Shown: positions 20,736 through 31,175 of the stretch, in pieces
How the letters are laid out: every line of letters begins with the position of its first letter
Position numbering within the stretch: position 1 is the stretch's first letter
From: Trichobilharzia szidati
Lineage: Eukaryota; Platyhelminthes; Trematoda; Strigeidida; Schistosomatidae
Assembly (NCBI GenBank): GCA_944472155.2
Contig: OX235277.1
Location: 26,174,804-26,238,803, forward strand
DNA: 64,000 bases
Direction of reading: 5' to 3'
Position numbers and translations under genes: made by a program
The notes under the pieces: generated by a model
Told to the model about the DNA's origin: nothing
Database searches by the model: none
Seen by the model: the letters and a program-made list of their open reading frames with translations, nothing else

Positions 20736-21204
20736 TTCTTTGATTGTCTAATTGATCTCAATTCATCATTTAACCTGAAACTAACCAGATCGATACAAAT
20801 GTTAATTATTTTTGAAAATCACATGATCAAATCACCCATCATTAACCACAAACCAATTGATATTCACTATATTGTTAAGTCAGAAAGCACTTGTAAACAG
20901 ACGAATGTAAATTTGAGTAAAAATCAAAACAAAAACAATGAAAAGAAGATGAAACCAGTTGTATAACGAAAAAATTATTTCCTTCTCTGAATTGAAATGT
21001 GAACATCACTCATCCTTTTTTGACATTGAAAACATTGAATGAATTATCATGACAACATTTAGAAATTATAAGATACACTTAACATCGATCGTTACCTTTA
21101 ATTTAAAAAAATTAAAATGCCACATAGGGTGAGTGCAGTGATAACTAAAATTTGAAATAAGAACCTTTGGAACATTAATCTGCCAACCTGCTGTTCACTA
21201 TTGC
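20736..21204. other. No gene recognised
   Basis: AT-rich; an 89-codon frame at 20697-20966 overlaps the retroposon end and has no known motif. Confidence 0.4.
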
Positions 21205-21345
21205 TCCTCCTTACTCTGTATAAGGTCAAATCTTCCTCTGCCCTACCGACTGCAGCTGGTATCCCTCAAGGTGCAGTTCTCTCTTCTCTTCCTTTTTCCT
21301 CATTTTCACATGAATTGCCTCTTTCCAAAGAAATCAACTTCCTTA
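21205..21345 (+). pseudogene. Non-LTR reverse transcriptase fragment
   Basis: Translation gives PTAAGIPQGAVLSSLPFSSF, close to the RT motif GxPQGxxLSPLLF, followed by KEINFLK. The catalytic FADD region is absent. The LINE family is not identified and differs from the CR1-like copies here. Confidence 0.5.
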
Positions 21346-21349
21346 AATA

Positions 21350-22088
21350 AGTTGATTATCTCAATGTCTGTCTCGTTACCACTTTCATCTCGACCTCACT
21401 GTTCAAAACTGAAGAGCGTCGCAAGCAGCCGACATGTCAACCTGAGACCTAGCACTTTCGTCCAATTAATCGGCGGGAAAATTGAAATAAATTAGACCAG
21501 ACAGTTCGTCAACTCATGCATCTTACTTATTCTTCTTCCTTACTGTTCACCCTTAATCTTTCATGAGTTGTTTAAAAAAGACTATGTTATATTTCGTAGA
21601 ACTCTGACGAAGGGGTGAGTGGTATCCCACTGGGCCATATCGTTGACATCGTCATTATTGATAAGCGCTTAATTCCATGCAATAAATTTGCTAAAAAGAT
21701 TTTGTCAGACTGTGAGCATCCACCGCGTCATCTGCAACTTTCACCTTGTGTCTCCTCACGTAAAACAAGTAGTCATTTCAAAAGATTTATTGCTCGCACG
21801 TCTAAGTATTGAAATTCCAAGATACCATATTTGGCGGCACGTATTTTATGTGATGAAAATAGCATCAAACACGAACTAACCTACCTTCTTTGAACTAGTA
21901 AATAAACCATTTTCTCCCACCTTATACCATCAACCAAGCTTCACTGTTATTATTCTTCTTATATTTATAATCCTCTGACTTTTTTTGTTTTCTTTATTTT
22001 CTCATAAGTGTTGACATCATTTAAGCTCTGTAATAATTGTTATTTTTGTTTTTCCCCTCACTATGGTATATTAGGAGAACATTAGATT
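21350..22088. other. No gene recognised
   Basis: Possible continuation of the LINE fragment to about 21480; otherwise AT-rich without motif. Confidence 0.4.
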
Positions 22089-22089
22089 C

Positions 22090-22280
22090 AATACTCTATA
22101 GAATGCTAAGAATTTCCATACTGCATAGACAATAAGACTTTATTTTGATAAATCACACAGTGTTGTACAGTAATATTCATTGATGACCACGTTTCGAGCA
22201 CAAATTTTTACCTCTCATAATCATATAAAGTCACTCACAAAACTTTTTACGTCATTTATGTACATGAGTGGAATTGATGA
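22090..22280 (-). repeat. PLE-A terminal region cut by the gap
   Basis: Minus-strand PLE-A outer block (cacagtgttgtacagtaata, gatgaccacgtttcgagcac) running into the Ns at 22281. Confidence 0.75.
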
Positions 22281-22777
22281 NNNNNNNNNNNNNNNNNNNN
22301 NNNNNNNNNNNNNNNNNNNNNNNNNNNNNNNNNNNNNNNNNNNNNNNNNNNNNNNNNNNNNNNNNNNNNNNNNNNNNNNNNNNNNNNNNNNNNNNNNNNN
22401 NNNNNNNNNNNNNNNNNNNNNNNNNNNNNNNNNNNNNNNNNNNNNNNNNNNNNNNNNNNNNNNNNNNNNNNNNNNNNNNNNNNNNNNNNNNNNNNNNNNN
22501 NNNNNNNNNNNNNNNNNNNNNNNNNNNNNNNNNNNNNNNNNNNNNNNNNNNNNNNNNNNNNNNNNNNNNNNNNNNNNNNNNNNNNNNNNNNNNNNNNNNN
22601 NNNNNNNNNNNNNNNNNNNNNNNNNNNNNNNNNNNNNNNNNNNNNNNNNNNNNNNNNNNNNNNNNNNNNNNNNNNNNNNNNNNNNNNNNNNNNNNNNNNN
22701 NNNNNNNNNNNNNNNNNNNNNNNNNNNNNNNNNNNNNNNNNNNNNNNNNNNNNNNNNNNNNNNNNNNNNNNNNNNNN
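22281..22777. other. Assembly gap
   Basis: 497 undetermined bases, between a PLE-A terminal repeat and a CR1-like element; both flanks are high-copy repeats. Frames translated across the gap are meaningless. Confidence 1.
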
Positions 22778-23862
22778 CAAGGTCTTCTAGTAAAGTTAGG
22801 TAGTCTGGGAATCAATAAAGTGGTTGCCGACTGGATTCAAGACTTTCTAAAGGACAGAAGACAAAGAGTACGAGTTAACGGGGTTTTATCAACATGGGAA
22901 TCGGTTAAGAGTGGCGTTCCTCAGGGTACAATTCTAGGCCCACTTCTTTTCCTGATTTATGTTAATGAGATTCCATCGGTAGTTAGGTCATCCTGCTTAC
23001 TGTTTGCTAACGACATCAAGATATGGGGGGCTTTACACGATGACAGTGATCAACTTGCTTTGCAGGAAGATTTAAACTTGTTAAGTGATAGGTGTAAGCA
23101 CTGGGCTTTAGAGATTAACTTAAGCAAGAGTGTAGTTATGCATGTATCTCATAGTCACGTGCACAATTACTCAATGAATGGCATTACTCTCCCAGTGGTC
23201 ACTGAGTACAAGGACTTGGGAGTGGTTGTGCAGCATGACTTGAAAACAGCAACAAACTGTAGAGCTGCAGCCACTAAGGGTTTTCGAATATTATGGGCCA
23301 TACGCAAGGGTTTTGCGAATTTTGACGCTGAAATATTTCGTATATTATATCCGACTTATATCATACCTCATTTAGAATATGAGATCCAGGCAGCGAGCCC
23401 GTATTTCAAATACGAAATAGACTTATTAGAAAGGGTGCAAAGAGTAGGAACTAAGCTAATAAAGGGTTTCTCAACCCTCTCATATGAAGAGAGGTTAGGT
23501 CGACTGGGTTTATATCCACTGTCATACAGATGACTAAGGGGTGACCTAATACTAGCATACCGTATCCTAAGAAATGATTTTGGAGCTAATTTATCTAATT
23601 TATTTCTTCCTTCTAGCACCAACCAATTGCGAGGACATCACCTCAAGGTTCAGAAACCACGGTCGAATCGTCTGCGTTCGGAGATCCGTTTTTCGCATCG
23701 GATTGTGAACCATTGGAACTCCCTACCGAAACACGTCGTATCAGCGCCATCTGTCGATTCATTCAAGGCGAGATTGGGCCTCCTGTGTGTAACAAATAGA
23801 AAGGATTAACACAGGCATATAGCCTACTATCCTAAATAAATTGTAAACTGTAAACTGTAAAC
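22778..23862 (+). pseudogene. CR1-like non-LTR retrotransposon, copy 1
   Basis: Open from the gap to a TGA at 23531-23533, where copy 2 has an Arg codon, then reads on to NRKD near 23806. RT motifs: SGVPQGTILGPLLFLIYVNE and the catalytic box LLFANDIKIW, where copy 2 has LLFADDIKIW. The Asp-to-Asn change should abolish polymerase activity. The 3' UTR ends in tgtaaac repeats (about 23838-23862), the microsatellite-like end typical of CR1 elements. Confidence 0.88.
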
Positions 23863-23879
23863 TGCAATATATCTATCTA

Positions 23880-24490
23880 AGGCCGTCGAACATGCGAAAA
23901 ATGATATCACATCCCACTGTATTTACTAATTTGAATTTACGTGTGGACACATATACATTGGAGGGAGCACTCATCGATCTCTGCAAGTAAGGGCTGGCTT
24001 CAGAGCATGTTCCTAAATGGCTCCAGAAACAAATGGAATCTTCAGAACCTATTAACGGTGAGAACAGGAGACCTAGCTCCTCCATTGCGAAACATATTAT
24101 AGAGACAGGACATAAAATTGACGTTAACAGATCTTTTAAACCTATCTGTAAAACGTGTTTGGGGCATATCCTAAAGTTTGTGGAAGCCCTAGCTAGCAGT
24201 TAGAAAGTTTAAACCACCTTTATGCGCTCAAAGCAACAATTCGTCATCACACTAAACCTTCCTTGGTAAATTTTGTTTTGATACCATAGCATATGTACTT
24301 AACCTCTGCTATTTGATTTAGTGATCTTCATTGTTATTTTGACCTTCAATATGTCATTTTAACTTGACCTAAGTAGTCTATTTTCTCACCTTTTAACTCT
24401 TTATTAATTTCATATGCATTCCTATGACAAGCCCGTGTGTGATCAGATTGTTCGAAATGTGTTTCGCAAATACAACATTACACGATTCAA
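23880..24490 (+). pseudogene. PLE-D GIY-YIG remnant and 3' region
   Basis: CVDTYIGGSTHRSLQVR starts near 23942, followed by SEHVPKWLQKQMESSEPING, SSIAKHIIETGHKIDVN and ILKFVEALA. Frames shift near 24000 and 24195. The 3' part (caaattttgttttgatacca onward) is shared with 26020-26160 and 43765-43990. It lies tail to tail with the minus-strand PLE-D RT next door. Confidence 0.75.
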
Positions 24491-24529
24491 ACAAATTACG
24501 TCTTCTTATTGATTGATCTAAAAGGATGA

Positions 24530-25250
24530 TCATTAACTACAATATATCTGCTAATTATGTACATGACATGTATACTGCTGTAGTGCTGTATAGTGTCACC
24601 AGCTTAGCTCCAGGGAAGCATATATTTATTGCTCCTTTCATCCTCTTTTCAATCTTTTGTGACACTGCTTCTCTTTTGTGTGGGAGGCAAATGAACACTT
24701 TCTTCTTTCCAACTGTTGGGTACTTCGCTTTCTCATCTTTATTTTGCTGCACTTTTGGATAAATCGATTTGGATAGCCGTTTTCCCTAAGGCACTTACAA
24801 CAAAGCTTAATATTGTTCTTCTACCTTGTTAGGCGAACATAACTTCCTGGCTGTGTCGTACAGTGTCCTTACTAATCCCCGCTTAAAGCTTATAGGGCAG
24901 AAACTGTTGCAGTGAATATATTGTCCAGTTCAGCTTTCTTTTCTGTAGATGTACTTTTCAACCATTCCATTGTTTCTTAGTTTTTACATTTAGGTCCAGG
25001 AAATTGAACTCTTCGTTGTGTTTATATTCCATGTTGAATTTAATGTTTGGGTGGATCTCATTAAGACCGTCAAATAATACGGATGCCTGAGTCATGTCGT
25101 TACAAATAACAAACGTATCATCGACATATCGGCGATAGCATGTTGTTTCATTGATAGTGTCACTCAGTCGCGTCTGTTCGAGATAACCCATGAAGATGTC
25201 GGCTAGAAAAGGTCCTAGAGGTAAACCCATGATGGGAACGTACAGGAATA
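24530..25250 (-). pseudogene. PLE-D reverse transcriptase and linker remnant
   Basis: From 25230 down: motif B (MGLPLGPFLADIFMGYLEQT), motif C (CYRRYVDDTFVICND) and FNMEYKHNEEFNFLDLNVKT, open for 90 codons to 24958. The thumb and linker continue in broken frames, ending with LPHKREAVSQKIEKRMKGAI (24690-24630). The GIY-YIG domain that should follow on this strand is instead on the plus strand at 23880-24490, so the element is internally inverted. Confidence 0.8.
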
Positions 25251-25271
25251 AGAAATATTTTATAGTACGCA

Positions 25272-25345
25272 GCCATCTTTCACTTATCTAGGCATCATCG
25301 TTTCAAAAACAGACGGCAGAGATAAGAATGTCAACGTTAAGCAGG
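25272..25345 (+). repeat. RTE fragment
   Basis: Phrase ttcacttatctaggcatcat followed by gataagaatgtcaacg matches the RTE segment near 10075-10135. Confidence 0.5.
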
Positions 25346-25420
25346 ACTGTAGAAAATAAAAGACAACTCAACGAAGAGAATTTTCTTTTCAACGAAGTCA
25401 TCAAATATTATGATATCAAA

Positions 25421-26040
25421 ACAAAGTTTACTAACTTGATCATCGTTCGTTAGTCTGGGGTCATTTTTCGTTGTCAAATTGGTCAATTGGTAAAGATAAC
25501 GAAATCAAAACCAAGTGTAGATTGTTGGATTTGATAAGTGTGTAAAATTATGAAACAGCGTGTGTTTACATAATGGAATTGCTTATCACATTCGTGTTGA
25601 TTTTGTCACTTCATGGGGGAGTGGGTGGGGTGTTGTTATCAGGTCAGATTCTGTTTTAGTCCATCATTCCTATTCAGACAATTTTGACTCCACTTGATAT
25701 GAAGTGCCTCTGATATTAGACGTTCTTTGTGATTTCTGAAGTTTTTCTGGATTATTTCAATATTTTCAAAGTTGCCTAGATAGGAATGATGGACTAAAAC
25801 AGAATCTGACCTGGTTACAACACCCCCTCCTCTCCCCCATGAAGTGACAAAATCAACACAAATGTGATATGCAAGTTCACTATGTAAACACACACTGCCT
25901 TTATAATTTTAAACACTGATCAAATCCAACAATCTACACATGATGGCTTTGGTATCTTTACCATTTGGCCAATTCGACAACGTAAAAATGACCCCAGACT
26001 GACGAACGATGATCAAGTTAGTAAACTTTGTTTTGATACC
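25421..26040. repeat. Large inverted repeat derived from PLE-D
   Basis: Arms 25421-25679 and about 25772-26040 are inverted copies (for example cagattctgttttagtccat on one side and its complement on the other) around a loop of about 90 bases. The right arm runs straight into the PLE-D 3' terminal region. This is another inverted-end PLE, here without coding sequence between the arms. Confidence 0.8.
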
Positions 26041-26290
26041 ATAACAGATGTACTATTACCTTTGTTATTTGGTTTAGTGATCTTCATTGTTATTTTGACT
26101 TTCAATATGTCCTTTTAACTTGACCTAAGTAGTCTATTTTCTCACCTCTTAACTCTTTGTTATATATATGCTGAGATTTTTTAAATTGCGGTTTAATCAT
26201 ACTTTGATAGAGCTATTAGCATTAAATAGCGAAACGTCAGTAAAAGCAACGATGTCGTTTTGTTTTTCATTCATTGGGAAATACAAAAAC
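26020..26290 (+). repeat. PLE-D 3' terminal region
   Basis: Starts with the ctttgttttgataccataac block and passes a ctaagtagtctattttctca segment to a hammerhead-like site and the ttcattcattgggaaataca end. Its reverse complement occupies the last 220 bases of the window. Confidence 0.8.
26200..26242 (+). ncRNA. Hammerhead-like ribozyme at PLE-D 3' end
   Basis: Helix I TACT (26200-26203) pairs with AGTA (26239-26242). The first core segment TTGATAGA (26204-26211) is CUGANGA with C3 changed to U and one extra A. Helix II is a perfect GCTATT/AATAGC (26212-26217, 26225-26230). GAA is followed by the palindrome ACGT and C, giving a predicted cut after GUC at 26238. The copy at 63880-63945 keeps helix II and most of the core. 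Confidence 0.6.
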
Positions 26291-26789
26291 CTTTATTATA
26301 ATGAATATCATTTACCCAATGCCCAAATTTTTTCAAACTGTTAAAAGTGAACTTGGTTTGAACATATCGAAGTCATCAACTAGGCTGGACATTCGTGTGT
26401 GACTCATACTAAATGTGTGAGATTGTTCCTGAATTATTCCCCGTCAAAGGTCAAATTAATAAAATTACAATGTGTAATAATCAGGAAGGTAGGGTAGGAA
26501 AGACATGATAAGATGGAATCACTCAGAAGTGGTCTCAAAAAGTCAAAATAAAAGTTGTAAATTACGTAGCACTCAACCGTACAAAGAGGAAGAAAGCGTT
26601 AGAAGTTTGATAAGGTTAAAATTGCTATCGAGTGAGAATAAAGGTAGTTGAATTTCCATTTAACAAGTGTGAAGAGGGTGAGAAAATGTACAAAAGGAAG
26701 ACATGGTAGTGATAATAGTGAGTTAATTATTAAAGTTAAAGTAAACTAATAATTAAAAATATAAAAAAAAGCATGGGAAACGAATAATG

Positions 26790-27310
26790 AAGAGGCTAAG
26801 ACCAAGGTAGAATAAGTGACTGGAAAAACCTTTTCTGTACACAGACTTCATGGTTGTACTGACGAATTGCCAACACCTCCACCATACACAAAAGCCGAAA
26901 CCTGACGCCCTTCGTACCATTTGGCCTCACCTTGTCAATGATCTTGAAGGTTGACTGTGGTGGAGCTACGTGGCTTGAGTTCACCAAGTGCTCGAGAACT
27001 GAGCTAGTAACTGTCTTGCATTGTCTTTTTGCTAACTATGCCGGAGAGATACGTTTGGAAAGTGTGCACTTTGTGCGGCCAATATAACTATCTCCACAGG
27101 AACAAGTGAATTTATAAACATACATTGAAGTGACCCAAACCAGAACTTTGTCCTTCACACATCCATTGATCATTTGTCGACTGCGGAAACTGATCCGTAG
27201 CTGAGCCGTAAAGAAGGCTTTTCTCAGTGATCTGCGTAAGCGATTGTTCATTATCTCAGCTGCGGTATCACCTTTAAATTCAACGTTCAGAAAAAGTTTC
27301 TCCAGTCTCT
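26790..27310 (-). pseudogene. PLE-C GIY-YIG endonuclease remnant
   Basis: From 27310: VEFKGDTAAEIMNNRLRRS, then LRISFRSRQMIN, then YVYKFTCSCGDSYIGRTKCT with Cys pair, Tyr-Ile-Gly and Arg all present. A frameshift near 27045 separates this from SVLEHLVNSSH, STFKIIDKVRPNGTKGVRFR and EVCVQKRFFQSLILPWS. One or two frameshifts are the main defects. Confidence 0.85.
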
Positions 27311-27519
27311 TATTCTACCATTGTCCTAAACTCTTCATTAGTCGTTTCCTGTACATTTTTTATTTTTATTTTGAATGATTAATTCACTTTTACTTTAATA
27401 ATTAACTTACTATTATCACTGTCACCTGTTCCTTTTGTATATTTTCTCAGCCTGTCCACACCTGTTAAATGGACACTGAGCTACCTTTTTTCTCACTAAG
27501 TAACAATTTTAACCTTGGA

Positions 27520-27564
27520 GTACTCAACAGCTGTTTCGTCCTAGTTTGGGACTCTTCACAGCAC
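27520..27564 (-). ncRNA. Hammerhead-like ribozyme, family A (downstream of pair)
   Basis: Minus strand GTGCTG then TGAAGA (C3 missing), helix II GTCC/GGAC, CGAAAC, palindromic ACAGCTGT and GAGTAC. C17 is replaced by U, still allowed in the NUH rule. Loss of C3 should prevent activity. Confidence 0.5.
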
Positions 27565-27936
27565 GCACCCACCAGGGTTCAAACCCAGGACCTTCTGATT
27601 ACAAGGCGAACTCGTAGGCCATTAACCCACTGAGACCCGATCCAATGGCTAGCCAGTCCATGAATTCGAACTTCTGTGAATTCACGACATAGTGCGACCA
27701 TTTCGCAATGCCTTCTTCGATGAGTTACTGCCTCATCTTCAACTTGCCGTACCCTACTGGTCACGGCTTCCCACTAAAACTCCACGTCACTGCCTGAATA
27801 GGGCCTCCAGTCTCTAGTGAGCATCAGATTAATTTTTAAGTATTGGTTTTGTAGGGATTTTTTGTTTGTCTGATTGGTTGGAGGATTTCATCATGAGCTG
27901 ACATCAGTTAGAAAACTACTAGAAAACAAGCATGGA

Positions 27937-27985
27937 GTACTGGACAGCTGTTTCTTCAGCCTAGTCTGGGACTCTTCAACAGTAC
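27937..27985 (-). ncRNA. Hammerhead-like ribozyme, family A (upstream of pair)
   Basis: Helix I GTACTG/CAGTAC is perfect; core TTGAAGA has C3 changed to U; the helix II region carries the longer subfamily form with a GGCTGA insert; GAA then palindromic ACAGCTGT and C. The predicted cut lies between 27943 and 27942. Confidence 0.55.
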
Positions 27986-28002
27986 GCACCCACCGGGGTT
28001 CG

Positions 28003-28047
28003 AATTGCTGAAGAGTCCTAAACCAGGATGAAACAGCTGTCCAGTAC
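28003..28047 (+). ncRNA. Hammerhead ribozyme, family A
   Basis: Core CTGAAGA (28008-28014) matches CUGANGA, helix II GTCC/GGAT, GAA (28030-28032), helix III ACAGCTGT (28033-28040), C17 at 28041. The 5' helix I strand is rearranged (ATTG against CAGT), so helix I is short. Confidence 0.55.
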
Positions 28048-28434
28048 TCCTTGCAGGTTTTCCATTGGTTCTTTAACTGATGTCAGCTCATGATGAAATC
28101 CCCCATCTAATCAAACAAAAATTCCTACAAAACCAATACTTGAAAATTGTAACCTTATTAAATTTCTAACTCTATCTTCCTCTTTCTGCCGTTGAGTATT
28201 ACGTGATTTACAACTTTTATTTGTACTTTTTGAAGCCACTTCTGAGTAATTATATCTTATTATGTCATTCCTACCCTACCTTCCTGATTATTACACATTG
28301 TAATTTTATTAATTTGACCTTTGACAGGGAATAATTCTTGAACTTTCTCACACCTTTAATATAAATCACACACGAATGTACAGCCCAGTTGGTGATTTCG
28401 TCAAAATGGAAATTTTCTTTGCTGAATTATCTTT

Positions 28435-28815
28435 TACTTTTTTCATAAGTCAATGGGTATTTTCGGTGATTTTAAGGAGGATTTGAGAAGGAAGACATAC
28501 ATTTATTTATCTGAAATCAGTGGGGATACATCGTGTACTTAGCTCAGGAAGCAAGATTCGGATTTTCAACATTAATGTTTATGTGTTAGGTTAAACCTAA
28601 GATGGACCTCTAATAACCACACTTACTAAATACTTCACCGTTTAATAACTTAAGCAGTACTTTACCTAGTGTGTAAAAGGACTTGAGACCGGGAGTGTTT
28701 TTGGGACGGAGTTGTATTTTACACAAATGAAATATCAAAAATTGAATAAATGAAGGTCTTATACAAGTTATCTGATGCCTTGACTGGTGGTAAGCTTGAA
28801 GAAGGCGTTGAATGA
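28435..28815. repeat. Mostly unrecognised; short RTE scrap
   Basis: The phrase caagattcggattttcaaca (28551-28570) is an RTE fragment. The rest has no recognisable feature. Confidence 0.5.
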
Positions 28816-28819
28816 AAGT

Positions 28820-30085
28820 TCAACGAGAGAGCGAACCTAGTACGTACGCTGTGGAACAGCATGGTTTTAGAGCAGGTCATTCTTGCTTGACCAACCTTCT
28901 TTTGGCCTGAGAAAGTTGGGCAAGCTCAGCTGATGCTAATACACCGGTGGATGCCATATTCATCGACCTTAGCAAGGCGTTTGACAGGGTTTCTCATTCA
29001 GGTCTTCTAGTAAAGTTAGGTAGTCTGGGAATCAATAAAGTGGTTGCCAACTGGATTCAAGACTTTCTAAAGGACAGAAGACAAAGATTACGAGTTAACG
29101 GAGTTTTATCAACATGGGAATCGGTTAAGAGTGGCGTTCCTCAGGGTACAATTCTAGGCCCACTTCTTTTCCTGATTTATGTTAATGAGATTCCATCGGT
29201 AGTTAGGTCATCCTGCTTACTGTTTGCTGACGACATCAAGATATGGAGGGCTTTACACGATGATAGTGATCAACTTGCTTTGCAGGAAGATTTAAACTTG
29301 TTAAGTGATTGGTGTAAGCACTGGGCTTTGGAGATTAACTTAAGCAAGAGTGTAGTTATGCATGTATCTCATAGTCACGTGCACAATTACTCAATGAATG
29401 GCATTACTCTCCCAGTGGTCACTGAGTACAAGGACTTGGGAGTGGTTGTGCAGCATGACTTGAAAACAGCAACAAACTGTAGAGCTGCAGCCACTAAGGG
29501 TTTTCGAATATTATGGGCCATACGCAAGGGTTTTGCGAATTTTGACGCTGAAATATTTCGTATATTATATCCGACTTATATCATACCTCATTTAGAATAT
29601 GGGATCCAGGCAGCGAGTCTGTGATTCAAATACGAAATAGACTTATTAGAAAGGGTGCAAAGAGTAGGAACTAAGCTAATAAAGGGTTTCTCAACTCTCT
29701 CATATGAGGAGAGGTTAAGTCGACTGGGTTTATATCCACTGTCATACAGACGACTTAGGGGTGACCTAATACTAGCATACCGTATCCTAAGAAATGATTT
29801 TGGAGCTAATTTATCTAATTTATTTCTTCCTTCTAGCACCAACCAATTGCGAGGACATCACCTCAAGGTTCAAAAACCACGGTCGAATCGTCTGCGTTTG
29901 GAGATCCGTTTTTCGCATCGGATTGTGAACCATTGGAACTCCCTACCGGAACACGTCGTATCAGCGCCATCTGTCGATTCATTCAAGGCGAGATTGGGCC
30001 TCCTGTGTGTAACAAATAGAAAGGATTAACACAGGCATATAGCCTACTATCCTAAATAAATTGTAAACTGTAAACTGTAAAGGCG
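28820..30085 (+). pseudogene. CR1-like non-LTR retrotransposon, copy 2
   Basis: RT starts with a fingers segment (QHGFRAGHSCLTNLLLA, 28852-28902), a stop, then IFIDLSKAFDRVSH (motif A), SGVPQGTILGPLLF (motif B) and LLFADDIKIW (motif C, intact). One TGA at 29622-29624 interrupts a frame otherwise open from about 28911 to 30029, ending LGLLCVTNRKD. Tail of tgtaaac repeats to about 30083. By eye it differs from copy 1 at about 21 positions in roughly 1.07 kb. The 5' end, including the endonuclease, is missing. Confidence 0.9.
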
Positions 30086-30089
30086 AGTT

Positions 30090-30600
30090 GCAAATCGAAA
30101 GATGAAGTAGCGCCAAAAGTCGGTGACTGCGTTGAAACAAAAGTTCAAGGTACACTACAAACGTTAAGTCCGTCAGTGCTTCTATGTGAATCAAAGACGG
30201 CTTGACACCAAATGCATTTGCGAAAGTCTGCTTCAGACTTTTATCAACATATGTCTCCCTTGGCTCGATACTAACGATCAGATGGCCTACCAGGAACTCC
30301 TGGAGAGAAGCAGTCAAGAAACAATCGTCTAGCAAATATTCCAAAGAAAATGTTAATGGATCGGACAGACACTGAGTGACATCATGCTTTGGACCAATAC
30401 TTGACTAGAACTTGAAGGGAGAATGACGAGTTTGGCGTAGGTTCTCGGGTGACATAGAAGAGATTATGTGACGAGAAGTTGACAGTTTATGGACAATTAT
30501 AGAGTCACCTAAAGACGACCTCAAAAATCACAATGAAATGAAGATACAGTACTGTTGTAGCACTTTGTTTCACTCGGAACATAGGGAAATAACAAAACAA
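30090..30600 (+). pseudogene. Diverged RTE C-terminal fragment
   Basis: Matches the RTE family from a cagacttttatcaaca stretch (30234-30249) through gatcagatggcc and the agatt-atgtgac region to ttcactcggaacatagggaa (30569-30588). More diverged than other copies, with no open frame. Confidence 0.65.
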
Positions 30601-30638
30601 TTTAATAATTCCCATTGTAGCATTAAGAACACAATATT

Positions 30639-30678
30639 TAGCGAAGAGGCTCTTTTCAACGAATTTATTATCAAGCTG
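30639..30678 (-). ncRNA. Hammerhead-like remnant, PLE-C left arm
   Basis: Minus strand: CAGC, core TTGATAA, TAAATTCGTT, GAA, helix III AAGAG-C-CTCTT, C, GCTA. Helix I keeps three of four pairs. G8 of the core is lost. Confidence 0.45.
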
Positions 30679-31175
30679 TACAATCGTATATATATGGTTT
30701 TAAAAAAAGTTATATCCGGTGAGGGAATTAGGTCAAAGGTGTGAATACATGAAATAATAATAGTATGAAATGCAATTAAAATATTTGTGATTATCATCAT
30801 AGTTAAATGTCAAGTGGCATAACAATTAATGTCATATATAGAATAATACATAAGGTGTATAGATGATGGAAAGGAGTACATAATTAAAGGACTAGTAGGC
30901 GAATATAAAATGTTACATAACATCGTGTGAAATTTGATAAGATAGAATTCAATATTGTAGAAAAAAATTTAATAATTTTGGATTTAGAATGACAAGTGGG
31001 TCAAGTGGAAACAATTCAGAGTGAGAATAGTAATAATAATAATCGTAGTAATAAGCGAAAAATACATAGAATAACTAAATAAACAAAATAAATAAATGTC
31101 TATCCCTCTACGACCAAGGCAGAAGTAGGGATTGTACATACTTCTTTTGTACACAAAGCTGTGGCTGGCTTAAAG

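Larger units (their letters stand above)
27517..28144 (-). mobile_element. Family-A retroposon dimer with TSD
   Basis: Flanked by AATTTTAACCTT (27505-27516) and AATTGTAACCTT (28145-28156), a 12-bp target-site duplication with one mismatch, inside the arm of a PLE-C. On the minus strand two hammerheads lie 417 bases apart and bracket a whole monomer: 3' end, leader, tRNA-like segment, B box. At the right a forward unit (28003-28144) is joined head-on. Confidence 0.85.
26360..28430 (-). mobile_element. Palindromic PLE-C, interrupted by a retroposon
   Basis: The left arm (26360-26780, minus-strand 3' UTR) is matched in inverse by 27350-27516 plus 28145-28430; the right arm is split by the family-A insertion at 27517-28144. 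Between the arms lies minus-strand PLE-C coding. Shared phrases include gtcaaaggtcaaattaataa on the left and its complement on the right. Confidence 0.85.

Noticed and set aside
22180..23533. Long open frames spanning the gap
   Set aside because: They run through 497 undetermined bases. Only the part after 22778 is real sequence, and it belongs to the CR1-like RT.
27579..27764. 61-codon minus frame similar to one at 57334-57594
   Set aside because: Both are the leader and tRNA-like part of family-A retroposons.
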